From the NCBI GenBank assembly GCA_964433675.1, contig CAYSSJ010000001.1:186001-250000 (forward strand): DNA of 64,000 nucleotides, written 5' to 3'. How positions within the stretch are numbered: position 1 is the stretch's first letter; each line of letters starts with the position of its first letter. The position numbers and the translations under genes were made by a program. A model generated the notes under the pieces. The model worked only from the letters and a program-made list of their open reading frames with translations, did no database searches and was not told the DNA's origin. The stretch is from CAYSSJ01 sp964433675 (GTDB lineage: Bacteria > Cloacimonadota > Cloacimonadia > Cloacimonadales > TCS61). Of this stretch, positions 43,534 to 51,711 are shown one piece after another.

Positions 43534-44859
43534 TTATATAGTTTCGGTAGAAGAACTGATAAAGATATCTTTTGTCTTCACATGAGGCATTTTAGCGCTT
43601 ACTATAGAAAAATTACCATAATTAGAAGAAAATGGGATGGTATAGGATCGGTTCTCGATTTCGGAAATATTATCGATAATATCTGCTATTTTGTCGGTAA
43701 AGCGAAGATTATTGATCACTTTCGTTAGTTTGCCATTCTCAATCAGAAATGTGCCATCACGCGTGAGTCCGGTAACCGAAGTCTCTTTGTGGTTAATGAA
43801 ATTCATGTAATGCAGGCTCGAGATAAATATCCCTTTTTTTACAGAGCTAATCATCTTATCCAATTTAGTTTTACCCGTATCCATGATTAAACATTTACCA
43901 GTCGCCCCATTTTTTTTCATATTCAGCTTCCTACCATAATAATTATCCACCATAAAATTACGGAATATACCATTTTCTATCAATGCTGTCTTTTTGTATA
44001 TATGACCATCTTCATTATATTTATATCCGATAAGATCGGGATGGGTAGGATCATCGTATATGGTGATATTCTTTGGGAAAACCTGCTTATTAAGCTGATC
44101 TTCAAAAAAACTTTCGTGGGCATCGAGCACTTTGGCTCTCATAGAATAAGAAAGATAAACGAGGAATTCACCGATACAACGAGGTGAGAGTATGGCAGTA
44201 TAATGTCCGGGCTCTATATCGATGATTTCTTGCTGAGCAGTTTTTATCTTACGATGAAGGTTTTCGATAAAATGATCCAAATCAAAAGTAGAAAGATCAT
44301 CCCCACCAAATGTTTCCAATACGGTTACTTGGTTATCATCAGACATGGCTTTGACTTCCAGCATTATCGGAGAGACGATTTCTTCTTTGTTTACACCATT
44401 GCTGTTTACATAGAAGGTTTTCACATAATTCGAGATAAAAGTGCCGTAGATCTTAAAATTGTGATGAGCGATTGCGTTTGAGATTTCCTGAAGGATATTA
44501 ATTTTCGATGCTAAGGGTAGATTACGGATATTATCGACCGGACTTTTGGCTTCGCTTTTCTCCAAATTGTCTTCAATATCGTCAAAATGCGGATCTTCTG
44601 AAAATGAGTCGATAAAGCTGAGTGCATTATCTATCTTTTCGATGATACTCTGTTTAGTAGGGGCATATAGCTTGAAACTATAAGATTTCTTCCCTTTGTG
44701 GATCACAGTATGCAAAGCCGGGCTGTTTTTAGAAAGGTTATAGTTAGTTTGGCTCTGATAGAAACGCAGAAAGTCAGTCTCCCACTCTTCATACTTAAAC
44801 TCCAGTTTCAAATCCGGATAAAGTTGACAAATCTCCTCAAGCTCATTAATTATAAGCAT
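43534..44859 (-). CDS. TldE/PmbA-family protease subunit
   Basis: This 441-residue protein is the non-metal partner of TldD. It shows the PmbA-like pattern: an N-terminal alpha/beta region, GHYTAILSPRCIGEFLVYLSYS where TldD has its zinc motif, ENGIFRNFMVDNYYGRKLN, LHYMNFINHKETSVTGLTRD and a C-terminal strand block. No HExxxH is present. It is the first gene of the five-gene minus-strand operon tldE-tldD-ispD-glmS-like-ispF. The ribosome site GGAG lies close to the start. The gene shares a divergent upstream region with the PHP gene. Confidence 0.9.
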   Translation of the reverse strand: MLIINELEEICQLYPDLKLEFKYEEWETDFLRFYQSQTNYNLSKNSPALHTVIHKGKKSYSFKLYAPTKQSIIEKIDNALSFIDSFSEDPHFDDIEDNLEKSEAKSPVDNIRNLPLASKINILQEISNAIAHHNFKIYGTFISNYVKTFYVNSNGVNKEEIVSPIMLEVKAMSDDNQVTVLETFGGDDLSTFDLDHFIENLHRKIKTAQQEIIDIEPGHYTAILSPRCIGEFLVYLSYSMRAKVLDAHESFFEDQLNKQVFPKNITIYDDPTHPDLIGYKYNEDGHIYKKTALIENGIFRNFMVDNYYGRKLNMKKNGATGKCLIMDTGKTKLDKMISSVKKGIFISSLHYMNFINHKETSVTGLTRDGTFLIENGKLTKVINNLRFTDKIADIIDNISEIENRSYTIPFSSNYGNFSIVSAKMPHVKTKDIFISSSTETI

Positions 44860-45043
44860 TGGTATCTCCTTCTTTTTTTTGTAATATTATCTGTTTCGCA
44901 CCAATCCTATTACTTATGATGTCCTTTTTTATACTATCAATTTTTATTGTCAATAATATTATCCATTTTTGCTAAAATTTTTTTCTTTACAAAGCAAGCA
45001 AAAATATTTGCTTGTATCTTAGAAAGGGATATTAAGGGAAATT
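44860..45043. promoter_or_regulatory. Divergent region tldE / PHP gene with inverted repeat
   Basis: The 184-base gap is very AT-rich. A minus-strand TTGACA (44948-44953) points at tldE and is followed by TATAAA at a short spacing. An imperfect 20-bp palindrome, CAAGCAAA-AATA-TTTGCTTG, lies at 44995-45014, about 30 bases before the PHP start codon. It could be an operator site or, if transcribed, a small hairpin. Confidence 0.45.
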
Positions 45044-45886
45044 ATGAAAGTAGATTTGCATTTGCATACGACGCATTCGGATGGAGTATTGGATATACCC
45101 TCCCTCCTAAAGCTTGCCAAAGAAAATGATTATACGACATTGTCGATAACCGATCACGATACATTAGCCGGTTCTAAAATCGCGCTTTCGTTAGCTAGCA
45201 AATATGGGATAAATATAATCCCGGGAGTCGAAATTAGCAGTATACATATGAATAAAGATATTCACATTCTTGCTTATTTTGTCGATCTTGCCAACTATGA
45301 ATTTGAGAATATGTTGAATAAGATCAGCAAGGGAAGATATCTGCGTGCTCAAAAGATCATCGAAAGATTAAGGACGATGGGGATTAAGTTGGAATTCGAT
45401 ACGGTGCTCGGACTAGCAGGTAAAGCTAATCTAATTGGTCGTCCGCATATTGCTCGTGCATTAATTGATGCCGGTTATTGTACCACGAAATGGGATGTTT
45501 TTGATCGATTTCTCGGTGATGAATGCCCGGCTTTTGTGCCCAAACCTTCCCCAGATACGGAAGATGTGATTAAGTTAGTCAAAAAAATGGGTGGGATCAC
45601 TTCTATAGCACATCCACATAAGATAAATAACGATCTCATCGTTCAAGAGATTATCGAAATGGGAGTGGACGGATTGGAAGTATTCTACTCCAAATCAGAT
45701 GAAAACACGATAAGATATTATAACAAAATGGCACAAAAAAACGGTTTACTGAGAACCGGTGGGACAGATTTCCATGGTGATGGTTTCGAGATGGATACTT
45801 TCGGTTCTTTCAGTGTACCACATTTTGTATTGGAAGAAATGATCTTAGCAAAGGAGGAAATGTGGAAAAATTTGAAAAGCTTATAG
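45044..45886 (+). CDS. PHP-domain phosphoesterase (YciV/TrpH type)
   Basis: This 280-residue metal-dependent phosphoesterase begins at once with the PHP motif KVDLHLHTTHSDGVLD. TITDHDTLAG, IIPGVEIS, TSIAHPHKI and a final GTDFHGDG supply metal-binding His and Asp residues. This branch includes 3',5'-nucleoside bisphosphate phosphatases/5'-3' exoribonucleases such as E. coli RNase AM. DNA polymerase X or histidinol phosphatase PHP domains are less similar. Its 3' end overlaps the next gene by 25 bases. Confidence 0.9.
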   Translation: MKVDLHLHTTHSDGVLDIPSLLKLAKENDYTTLSITDHDTLAGSKIALSLASKYGINIIPGVEISSIHMNKDIHILAYFVDLANYEFENMLNKISKGRYLRAQKIIERLRTMGIKLEFDTVLGLAGKANLIGRPHIARALIDAGYCTTKWDVFDRFLGDECPAFVPKPSPDTEDVIKLVKKMGGITSIAHPHKINNDLIVQEIIEMGVDGLEVFYSKSDENTIRYYNKMAQKNGLLRTGGTDFHGDGFEMDTFGSFSVPHFVLEEMILAKEEMWKNLKSL

Positions 45887-46422
45887 ACATCAATAAGAAA
45901 AAGGGACTACCCAGAAAATATCGCTTCAATCAATTCATCAGATGGTTCGCTTTGATATTTGGAGTTGCAGCTATTCTATATGCTATTTGGGTCATCATAT
46001 ATAGATTGGATTCCGACAGCTCCACTGTTTTTGTCATCATCCCGATATTGATATTGGTATTCGCAGGGAATACGGTCATCAAGAATTTGATCAATGTGAA
46101 TACGGTTATCTTTCGTAATGATTCGATCGTCTTTAAGTATATAGCGAAAAAGAGTGTAACCATCCCATGGGAGCGCATAAAAAAACTGCAGATAGACAAA
46201 AGCAGAAGACGACATTTCGTCATTGTTTACGACCGGAATTTAGAAGAGAAACATCTTTATTTTCCACTCGGATTTCCTGACATTCTGGAAATTGTTAATA
46301 GTATATACGAAATGTGTCCGGATATAGAACTTGATGACTTCATGTCCAAAGTGATAATCTCTCCCAAAGAACGGGCTAAAGCAAAATTACAAAAGAATAC
46401 CTCGGAAACCGAAGATGAATAA
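45862..46422 (+). CDS. Small membrane protein with PH-like domain
   Basis: This 186-residue protein has two hydrophobic helices (about residues 28-48 and 55-73). A cytoplasmic beta-rich segment follows, with RNDSIVFKYIAKKSVTIPWERIKKLQI, resembling bacterial PH-like (bPH) domains, then a charged tail. The function is not known to me. Translation starts at GTG 45862, five bases after AAGGAGG; the ATG at 45860 is in the frame of the PHP gene. The 25-base overlap makes it translationally coupled to the PHP gene, and it lies 3 bases before the glycosyltransferase. Confidence 0.75.
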   Translation: MEKFEKLIDINKKKGLPRKYRFNQFIRWFALIFGVAAILYAIWVIIYRLDSDSSTVFVIIPILILVFAGNTVIKNLINVNTVIFRNDSIVFKYIAKKSVTIPWERIKKLQIDKSRRRHFVIVYDRNLEEKHLYFPLGFPDILEIVNSIYEMCPDIELDDFMSKVIISPKERAKAKLQKNTSETEDE

Positions 46423-46425
46423 AAA

Positions 46426-47574
46426 ATGAGGATATGTATAGTCGGTCCTTATCCCCCTTTCAGAGGGGGGATCGCTCAGTTTAATTATTACTTGGCAAAA
46501 CAGTTGCAGCTTAGAGGGCACCATACGATAATAATCAACTTCAAAAAACAATATCCAAAACTGTTGTTTCCCGGTGAAAAGCAACTAACAAATGACGCCG
46601 AAACTAGTGATGATATAGAGAGTTATAGGGTATTGACTCCATATGATCCGTTTAGCTTCAGACAGAGTTTTGAAAAGATAAAAAGAAATAGACCGGATAT
46701 TGTTATCTTCGCATATTGGATACCATTTATGGCGCCGGCATATACCTGGATAGCTAAAAGGTTGAAAAAAAAATCTATCACAACGGCAGCCTTGTTACAC
46801 AACATTCAATTTCATGAGAAATGGCCGGCAGGCAATTATCTCTCTCACTCATTTCTAAAGCAAATCGATCTAATTATCACACTCTCAGATACAGTTAAGA
46901 GAGATGTCAGCTGTTTGATCTCAGGTAAGCAAATGATAAATGCATTCCATCCATTGTACAAGAGTTTTGATAACAAAAGATACGATGCTCTTTCTGCAAA
47001 GAAAGAACTGGGATTAGAAAAAAAAGAAGTGCTCCTATTTTTCGGCTTTATCAAACCTTATAAGGGTTTGGATATTTTGATAGAAGCTTTTGCAAAGCTG
47101 AGCAAAGAAATAGAAAATCTGCATCTTCTTATCGTCGGTGAGGTATATGGTAGTGACAGATCCTATGATGAGATGATAACTCGTTATGGCTTAGAAGATA
47201 AGTGTACATTCGTAAAAGAGTTCGTGCCCGATAATCAGATCGAGAAATACTTCAAAGCAGCAAAGATACTGGTACTACCATACAGACATGCTACCCAAAG
47301 TGGTGTCTTACAAATTGCTTATAGTATGAAGCTCGGAGTAGTAGTTACTCCGGTTGGTAGTTTGCCCGATATGGTAGATAAAGGTAAGACAGGCATGGTG
47401 GCAGCAGATACAACACCTGAGTCATTATCCGAAGCTATCAAATCTTGTTTAGAGATAGCAGATGATGTGATCAAGAAAAAAATCGAGAATAAAAACAAAC
47501 AATATGGCTGGGATTCATTTGTAGAATTATTGGAAGTGGGTATAAAAAAAACTGCTCTGCAACTAACCAAGTAA
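46426..47574 (+). CDS. Glycosyltransferase family 4 protein
   Basis: This 382-residue GT-B enzyme transfers a sugar from a nucleotide-sugar donor to an unknown acceptor, probably an envelope glycan. The N-terminal domain starts MRICIVGPYPPFRGGIAQFN, and the C-terminal domain has LLFFGFIKPYKGLDILIEAF, LHLLIVGEVYG, the donor-site YRHATQSGVLQIAYSM and the PVGSLPDMVDKGKTG motif. It follows the PH-like gene by 3 bases. Its final codons form one arm of a hairpin that serves the opposing ferredoxin gene as a terminator. Confidence 0.92.
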   Translation: MRICIVGPYPPFRGGIAQFNYYLAKQLQLRGHHTIIINFKKQYPKLLFPGEKQLTNDAETSDDIESYRVLTPYDPFSFRQSFEKIKRNRPDIVIFAYWIPFMAPAYTWIAKRLKKKSITTAALLHNIQFHEKWPAGNYLSHSFLKQIDLIITLSDTVKRDVSCLISGKQMINAFHPLYKSFDNKRYDALSAKKELGLEKKEVLLFFGFIKPYKGLDILIEAFAKLSKEIENLHLLIVGEVYGSDRSYDEMITRYGLEDKCTFVKEFVPDNQIEKYFKAAKILVLPYRHATQSGVLQIAYSMKLGVVVTPVGSLPDMVDKGKTGMVAADTTPESLSEAIKSCLEIADDVIKKKIENKNKQYGWDSFVELLEVGIKKTALQLTK

Positions 47575-47598
47575 ATGGTTTATATCACAGAGCAGTTT
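47543..47598 (-). terminator. Terminator of the frr-ferredoxin transcript, overlapping the glycosyltransferase end
   Basis: On the minus strand, AAACTGCTCTG (47598-47588) pairs perfectly with CAGAGCAGTTT (47559-47549), then seven T follow. The 28-base loop contains a second AACC/GGTT stem. The lower arm is within the glycosyltransferase coding sequence, so one stretch both encodes that protein's C-terminus and ends the opposing transcript. Confidence 0.75.
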
Positions 47599-47609
47599 AC
47601 GATTTGCTA

Positions 47610-47795
47610 TTATTTCACTTTACCTTGTATAGCTTCTATAGGGCAGGCATCTTTGCATTTGCCGCATGATATACAAGCATCAGTGATAACATACTTATCA
47701 TCACCATCGATGATAGCATCTGCCGGACATATATCCATACAAATACCGCATCTCATACATTCTGAGGTGATGATGAAAGTCAAAGATGAACTCAT
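47610..47795 (-). CDS. 2[4Fe-4S] ferredoxin
   Basis: This 61-residue clostridial-type ferredoxin has two CxxCxxCxxxCP motifs, CMRCGICMDICP and CISCGKCKDACP, each binding a [4Fe-4S] cluster. It would carry low-potential electrons for enzymes such as pyruvate or 2-oxoacid oxidoreductases, or for radical SAM and DUF362 proteins of this window. It starts 14 bases after the frr stop and is the last gene of the translation cluster. The ribosome site is weak, so translation may depend on coupling to frr. Confidence 0.93.
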   Translation of the reverse strand: MSSSLTFIITSECMRCGICMDICPADAIIDGDDKYVITDACISCGKCKDACPIEAIQGKVK

Positions 47796-47809
47796 GACAA
47801 AATGCTAGC

Positions 47810-48364
47810 TTACACTTCCATTATCTCAGATTCTTTTGATTTGGCAGCTTCAGAAATTTTATCTATCCACTTGTCAGTAAGTTCCTGAATATCCTTCATT
47901 AGTTTTTTACACTCATCTTCGGAGATCTCACTATCTTTTTCCATCGCTTTTGCTTGATCATTCCCAGTTCTTCTGATATTGCGGATCTCGATTTTGGCAT
48001 CCTCAGCCATTTTTTTGATCTGTTTGACAATATCTCTTCTGGTCTCTTCTGTAAGTGGCTGGAAAGGTAGTCTAATCACTTTGCCATCGTTATCCGGAGT
48101 AACACCGATGTTCGATGCTAAAATCGCTTTCTCAATTTGCTGAAGGATAGATTTATCCCAAGGTTGGATAACGATAAGACGCGGCTCCGGGATAGATATA
48201 TTACAAAGCTGTTTGATGGGAGAATTCTGACCATAATAATCGATCCTCACATCTTCCAAGGCTGCCACATTTGCTCTTCCGGTACGGGTTTTGGAAAACT
48301 GACGTAACAATGCATCGAATGCATCCTGCATTTTCTTTTCTAAATCTGTTAAGATTTGTTCCAT
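47810..48364 (-). CDS. frr: Ribosome recycling factor
   Basis: This factor splits post-termination ribosomes together with EF-G. The 184-residue protein has the expected three-helix bundle pattern and motifs FSKTRTGRANVAALEDVRIDYYG, LIVIQPWDKS, IGVTPDNDGKVIRLPFQPLT and TEETRRDIVKQIKKMAE. The frame opens at 48379. Met at 48364 is preferred because AAGGAGAC lies just upstream and the family length is about 185. It follows pyrH by 11 bases. Confidence 0.96.
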   Translation of the reverse strand: MEQILTDLEKKMQDAFDALLRQFSKTRTGRANVAALEDVRIDYYGQNSPIKQLCNISIPEPRLIVIQPWDKSILQQIEKAILASNIGVTPDNDGKVIRLPFQPLTEETRRDIVKQIKKMAEDAKIEIRNIRRTGNDQAKAMEKDSEISEDECKKLMKDIQELTDKWIDKISEAAKSKESEIMEV

Positions 48365-48375
48365 GACTGTCTCCT

Positions 48376-49104
48376 TCATTTATGAACGAAAGTTCCGACT
48401 TCTTTTTCCAAGATTGCTCTTTTTAGATTACCGGGTTCCATTGTATTGAACACTTTGATTGGCATGGCAAATTCACGAGCTAATGAGAAGGCAGTTAAGT
48501 CCATAATTTTTAGCGATTTGTTGATAGCTTCGTCATAGGTGAGATTTTGATAAAAGGTTGCATTTTTGTCTTTTTGCGGATCGGTGCTAAATACACCGTC
48601 CACTTTTGTTCCTTTGAGTACCAGATCGGCATCCAGCTCAATAGCTCGAAGAACTGCTGCTGTGTCTGTCGTGAAGAAAGGGTTACCGGTTCCGGCACAG
48701 AAGAGACAAATCTTGCCTTCATCAAGTGATGTATTAGCACGGCTGGGTGTGTAGAATTTGGCAACTCTATCCAATTGAATTGCCGAGAATAACTCGCTCA
48801 CATAATTGCGTTTTTTCAACAAATCACTGACGATCAAGGCATTTTGAACCGTAGCCAACATGCCGACATTGTCTCCTACAAAGCGAGTAAGCTCCTCTCC
48901 AATTGATGAATTGCCACGGAAGACATTCCCGCCGCCTAAAACAATCCCGACACTCAGACCAAGGTTTTTTACCTCTATGATCTCATTGACTATATAGTTT
49001 ATGGATTCCATATCGAATCCGAAACCGTTTTTCCCTGCTAAGATTTCACCGCTTAGTTTTAGGATTACTTTATGAATCTTCTCAGGCTCATAAAAAGCAG
49101 ACAT
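48376..49104 (-). CDS. pyrH: Uridylate kinase
   Basis: This bacterial UMP kinase phosphorylates UMP to UDP for nucleotide synthesis. The 242-residue amino-acid-kinase fold has ILKLSGEILAGKNGFGFD, GIVLGGGNVFRGN, GMLATVQNALIVSDLL, CLFCAGTGNPFFTTDTAAVLRA and LMDLTAFSLARE. Placement between tsf and frr is the usual bacterial order. Two bases separate it from tsf. Confidence 0.97.
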   Translation of the reverse strand: MSAFYEPEKIHKVILKLSGEILAGKNGFGFDMESINYIVNEIIEVKNLGLSVGIVLGGGNVFRGNSSIGEELTRFVGDNVGMLATVQNALIVSDLLKKRNYVSELFSAIQLDRVAKFYTPSRANTSLDEGKICLFCAGTGNPFFTTDTAAVLRAIELDADLVLKGTKVDGVFSTDPQKDKNATFYQNLTYDEAINKSLKIMDLTAFSLAREFAMPIKVFNTMEPGNLKRAILEKEVGTFVHK

Positions 49105-49106
49105 TA

Positions 49107-49700
49107 CTATTCACCCAAAGAATATCTTACAAAGCGGGATACTTGGATGTTTTCTCCCAAAGCCACTATCGCTTCATTGATGATATCATTGACGGTTTTG
49201 TCCGGATCTTTGATATACTCTTGTTCCAACAAACAAGATTGTTTGATGTATTTCTCGATTTGTCCGTCAACGATCTTATCGATTATTTTTTCCGGTTTAC
49301 CTTCATTCAGAGCTGTATTTTTTAGGATTTCACGCTCATCGTCTATATTTTTTTTATCCAAATCTTCTCGAGAGACAGCCAATGGATTGCTGGCAGCGAT
49401 CTGCATGGATAAGTCTTTGCACAAGTCGATAAACATATCATTCTGAGCTACGAAATCGGTTTCGCAATTAACTTCGAGCAGAACGCCAATGCTGCCGTTT
49501 CCATGGATGTAAGCATGTACCCTACCTTCTTTGGTGGCACGCTCGGCTTTCTTTGCTGCTTTACTGATGCCTTTTTCACGCAGATATTTGATGGCAGCTT
49601 CCATATCACCGTTACACTCTTTCAATGCTTTTTTACAATCCATCATACCGGCGTTTGTTTTTTTTCTGAGATCCATTACTTGTTTTGCTGATATATCCAT
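49107..49700 (-). CDS. tsf: Translation elongation factor Ts
   Basis: EF-Ts is the nucleotide exchange factor for EF-Tu. The 197-residue length matches the shorter, single-subdomain forms rather than the ~280-residue E. coli protein. Signatures are MDLRKKTNAGMMDCKKAL near the N-terminus and GVLLEVNCETDFVAQND. It lies 16 bases after rpsB, with GAGGAG just upstream of its start. Confidence 0.97.
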   Translation of the reverse strand: MDISAKQVMDLRKKTNAGMMDCKKALKECNGDMEAAIKYLREKGISKAAKKAERATKEGRVHAYIHGNGSIGVLLEVNCETDFVAQNDMFIDLCKDLSMQIAASNPLAVSREDLDKKNIDDEREILKNTALNEGKPEKIIDKIVDGQIEKYIKQSCLLEQEYIKDPDKTVNDIINEAIVALGENIQVSRFVRYSLGE

Positions 49701-49716
49701 ATATTATCTCCTCATT

Positions 49717-50592
49717 TTACTCACTATCATCAGTTGTTTTTTTTGTCTTTTTGGTTTTTTTCGAGACAGGCTTCTCTTCCTTCTCTTTTTTGTCTTTATC
49801 CTCAAAATCTTTGCTTTTGTCTTGTTCTTCTTTCGTTTTGGAAGTTTCTTCTGCTTTAGTTTCGCCTGTCTCTTCAGTCTCTTCTTCAGCTATATCCAAG
49901 CCTTCCAAATACTGCTGTTTTCCTTCGATGACGGCATTAGCGACAACATCTGAGATTAGATTGATAGCTCTGATAGCATCGTCATTTGCAGGGATAACAT
50001 AATCAATCAGATCAGGATCGCAATTTGTGTCCACCATAGCAACTACTGGAATACCGAGTATTCTGGCTTCATTCAAAGCGATCCGTTCTTTTAAGATATC
50101 TACGATGAAGACTGCACCGGGAAGTTCTTCCATATCACGAATACCACCCAAACCTTTCATAATACGATCATATTCTTTTTTCATTCGGGTGGCTTCTAAT
50201 TTTGTGAAACTGGAGATTGTACCGTCTTCGACGATTTGTTCGTAATACTTCAGTTTCTCCACACTTTTTCTGATCGTCTTATTATTGGTTAGCATTCCAC
50301 CATACCAGCGGTTGCTGACATAAAAAGATCCGCTTTTTTTTGCAGCGTTTTCTATAGACTCTTTGGCTTGCTTTTTGGTGCCGACGAATAGAACTGATTT
50401 CCCTTGGGCAGAAATATCTTTGATAAACATATAAGCTTCATTTACAGCGTCTAAAGTCTGTTTTAAGTCCAATATATGAATCCCGTTTCTTTTGATGAAG
50501 ATATAGCTTTCCATCTTGGGATTCCACTTGTAGGTCTGATGACCAAAATGCACACCGCTTTCCAGCAGTGCTTTCATTGTAATTACCGACAT
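49717..50592 (-). CDS. rpsB: 30S ribosomal protein S2 with long charged C-terminal tail
   Basis: S2 is a 30S subunit protein. The core has LLESGVHFGHQTYKWNPKM, VLFVGTKKQAKESIENAA, YVSNRWYGGMLTNNKTI, GGIRDMEELPGAVFIVD and VVAMVDTNCDPDLIDYVIPANDDA. At 291 residues it is about 50 longer than E. coli S2. The surplus is a low-complexity Glu/Lys tail from about residue 237 to the end (TKAEETSKTKEEQDKSKDFE). AAGGAG lies about 10 bases upstream of the ATG. Confidence 0.96.
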   Translation of the reverse strand: MSVITMKALLESGVHFGHQTYKWNPKMESYIFIKRNGIHILDLKQTLDAVNEAYMFIKDISAQGKSVLFVGTKKQAKESIENAAKKSGSFYVSNRWYGGMLTNNKTIRKSVEKLKYYEQIVEDGTISSFTKLEATRMKKEYDRIMKGLGGIRDMEELPGAVFIVDILKERIALNEARILGIPVVAMVDTNCDPDLIDYVIPANDDAIRAINLISDVVANAVIEGKQQYLEGLDIAEEETEETGETKAEETSKTKEEQDKSKDFEDKDKKEKEEKPVSKKTKKTKKTTDDSE

Positions 50593-50700
50593 TGTTTCAT
50601 TACTCCTTTTCTACGGTTATTTTTCACTGTCTGATACATTTGCAATCCAATCCTGAAACAGGACACCGCCATGCAATACCAGGCAGATAGAATCTTAATA

Positions 50701-51087
50701 TTAACGTTTTGAGAACTGAAATCTCTTTCTTGCTTTCGGTTGACCGGTTTTTTTACGCTCAACCATACGAGGATCTCGTGTGAGCAGCCCTTTCTTTTTC
50801 AGAACCGGTCGCAATTCCTCATCGTATTTGATCAAAGCACGAGAGATACCCAAACGAATCGCTCCTGCCTGACCGGAAAGACCACCACCTTTTACTGTGG
50901 CATGGATATCTACTTTTTCAGATAGTCCGACCAACTGTAATGGCTGTTCCACTATCATCTCCAGGGTCTCTCTGGCAAGATAAGATTTCATGGTTTTTTT
51001 GTTTGCGATACGCTTGCCGGTACCGGGAGTCAACCGGACACGGGCTACAGCATCTTTTCTTCTTCCTGTAGCATCAAAATACTGCAT
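50701..51087 (-). CDS. rpsI: 30S ribosomal protein S9
   Basis: S9 is a 30S head protein whose C-terminal Arg/Lys tail reaches the P-site tRNA. The 128-residue protein has FDATGRRKDAVARVRLTPG, VKGGGLSGQAGAIRLGISRAL and the tail KKGLLTRDPRMVERKKTGQPK ending in FSKR. The start overlaps the rplM stop (TAATG). Confidence 0.97.
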   Translation of the reverse strand: MQYFDATGRRKDAVARVRLTPGTGKRIANKKTMKSYLARETLEMIVEQPLQLVGLSEKVDIHATVKGGGLSGQAGAIRLGISRALIKYDEELRPVLKKKGLLTRDPRMVERKKTGQPKARKRFQFSKR

Positions 51088-51533
51088 TATTCATCCTCCT
51101 GAGTTTTAAACTTCAATTCGGTAGGTTGTTGAGCTTTGTGTGGATGCTCCTCGCCGGCATAAACTTTCAGTTTTTGAATAATCTGGCGTCCTAACCTGTT
51201 TTTAGGAAGCATTCCTTTAACTGCATGGATTAGAATGTCTTCCGGATTTTTCTGCATCATATTCTTATATGGAATTTTTTTCAACCCACCAGGATAACCA
51301 CTGAAACGGGAATATGTCTTCTGCAATTCCTTGCTTCCACTCAATTTGACTTTTTCTGCGTTGATAACAACGACATAATCGCCTGTGTCGAGATGTGGAC
51401 TGAAATATGGTTTATTTTTACCACGTAAAATCGATGCGATTTGACTAGCCAATCTCCCCACTACATGATCATTGGCATCGACTAAATACCAGTCATGCTG
51501 GATCTGATCAGCTTTTGGTATAGCTGTTTTCAT
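51087..51533 (-). CDS. rplM: 50S ribosomal protein L13
   Basis: L13 is an early-assembling 50S protein. Signatures are WYLVDANDHVVGRLASQIASIL, GDYVVVINAEKVKLSG, AVKGMLPKNRLGRQIIQKLKV and YAGEEHPHKAQQP. The longest frame begins with GTG 51536, immediately followed by ATG 51533. AAGGAG is five bases before the ATG and only two before the GTG, so ATG is chosen. It is the first gene of the translation operon. Confidence 0.97.
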   Translation of the reverse strand: MKTAIPKADQIQHDWYLVDANDHVVGRLASQIASILRGKNKPYFSPHLDTGDYVVVINAEKVKLSGSKELQKTYSRFSGYPGGLKKIPYKNMMQKNPEDILIHAVKGMLPKNRLGRQIIQKLKVYAGEEHPHKAQQPTELKFKTQEDE

Positions 51534-51711
51534 CACTTCTCCTTATCACTCCTTAAAATATCTTTTATTTATTGATGATCGAGACAAAACAAAATATTTA
51601 AAGTGTGGTTTTACTGTCAAGTACAATGAATTGCTATCTAAATTTTGCATAAAACAATTGTCAAAATAACTGGCTTACATTTTTTTGAAAAGAAAAAAAG
51701 GATGAAAAAAT
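51534..51711. promoter_or_regulatory. Divergent region rplM / M23 peptidase
   Basis: Minus-strand TTGACA occurs twice (51615-51620 and 51659-51664), both pointing toward rplM and suggesting two start sites for the ribosomal operon. TTTAAAT lies about 14 bases downstream of the nearer copy. The plus-strand side before the peptidase shows an A-rich ribosome site (AAAAAAGGATG) and no clear promoter. Confidence 0.4.
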
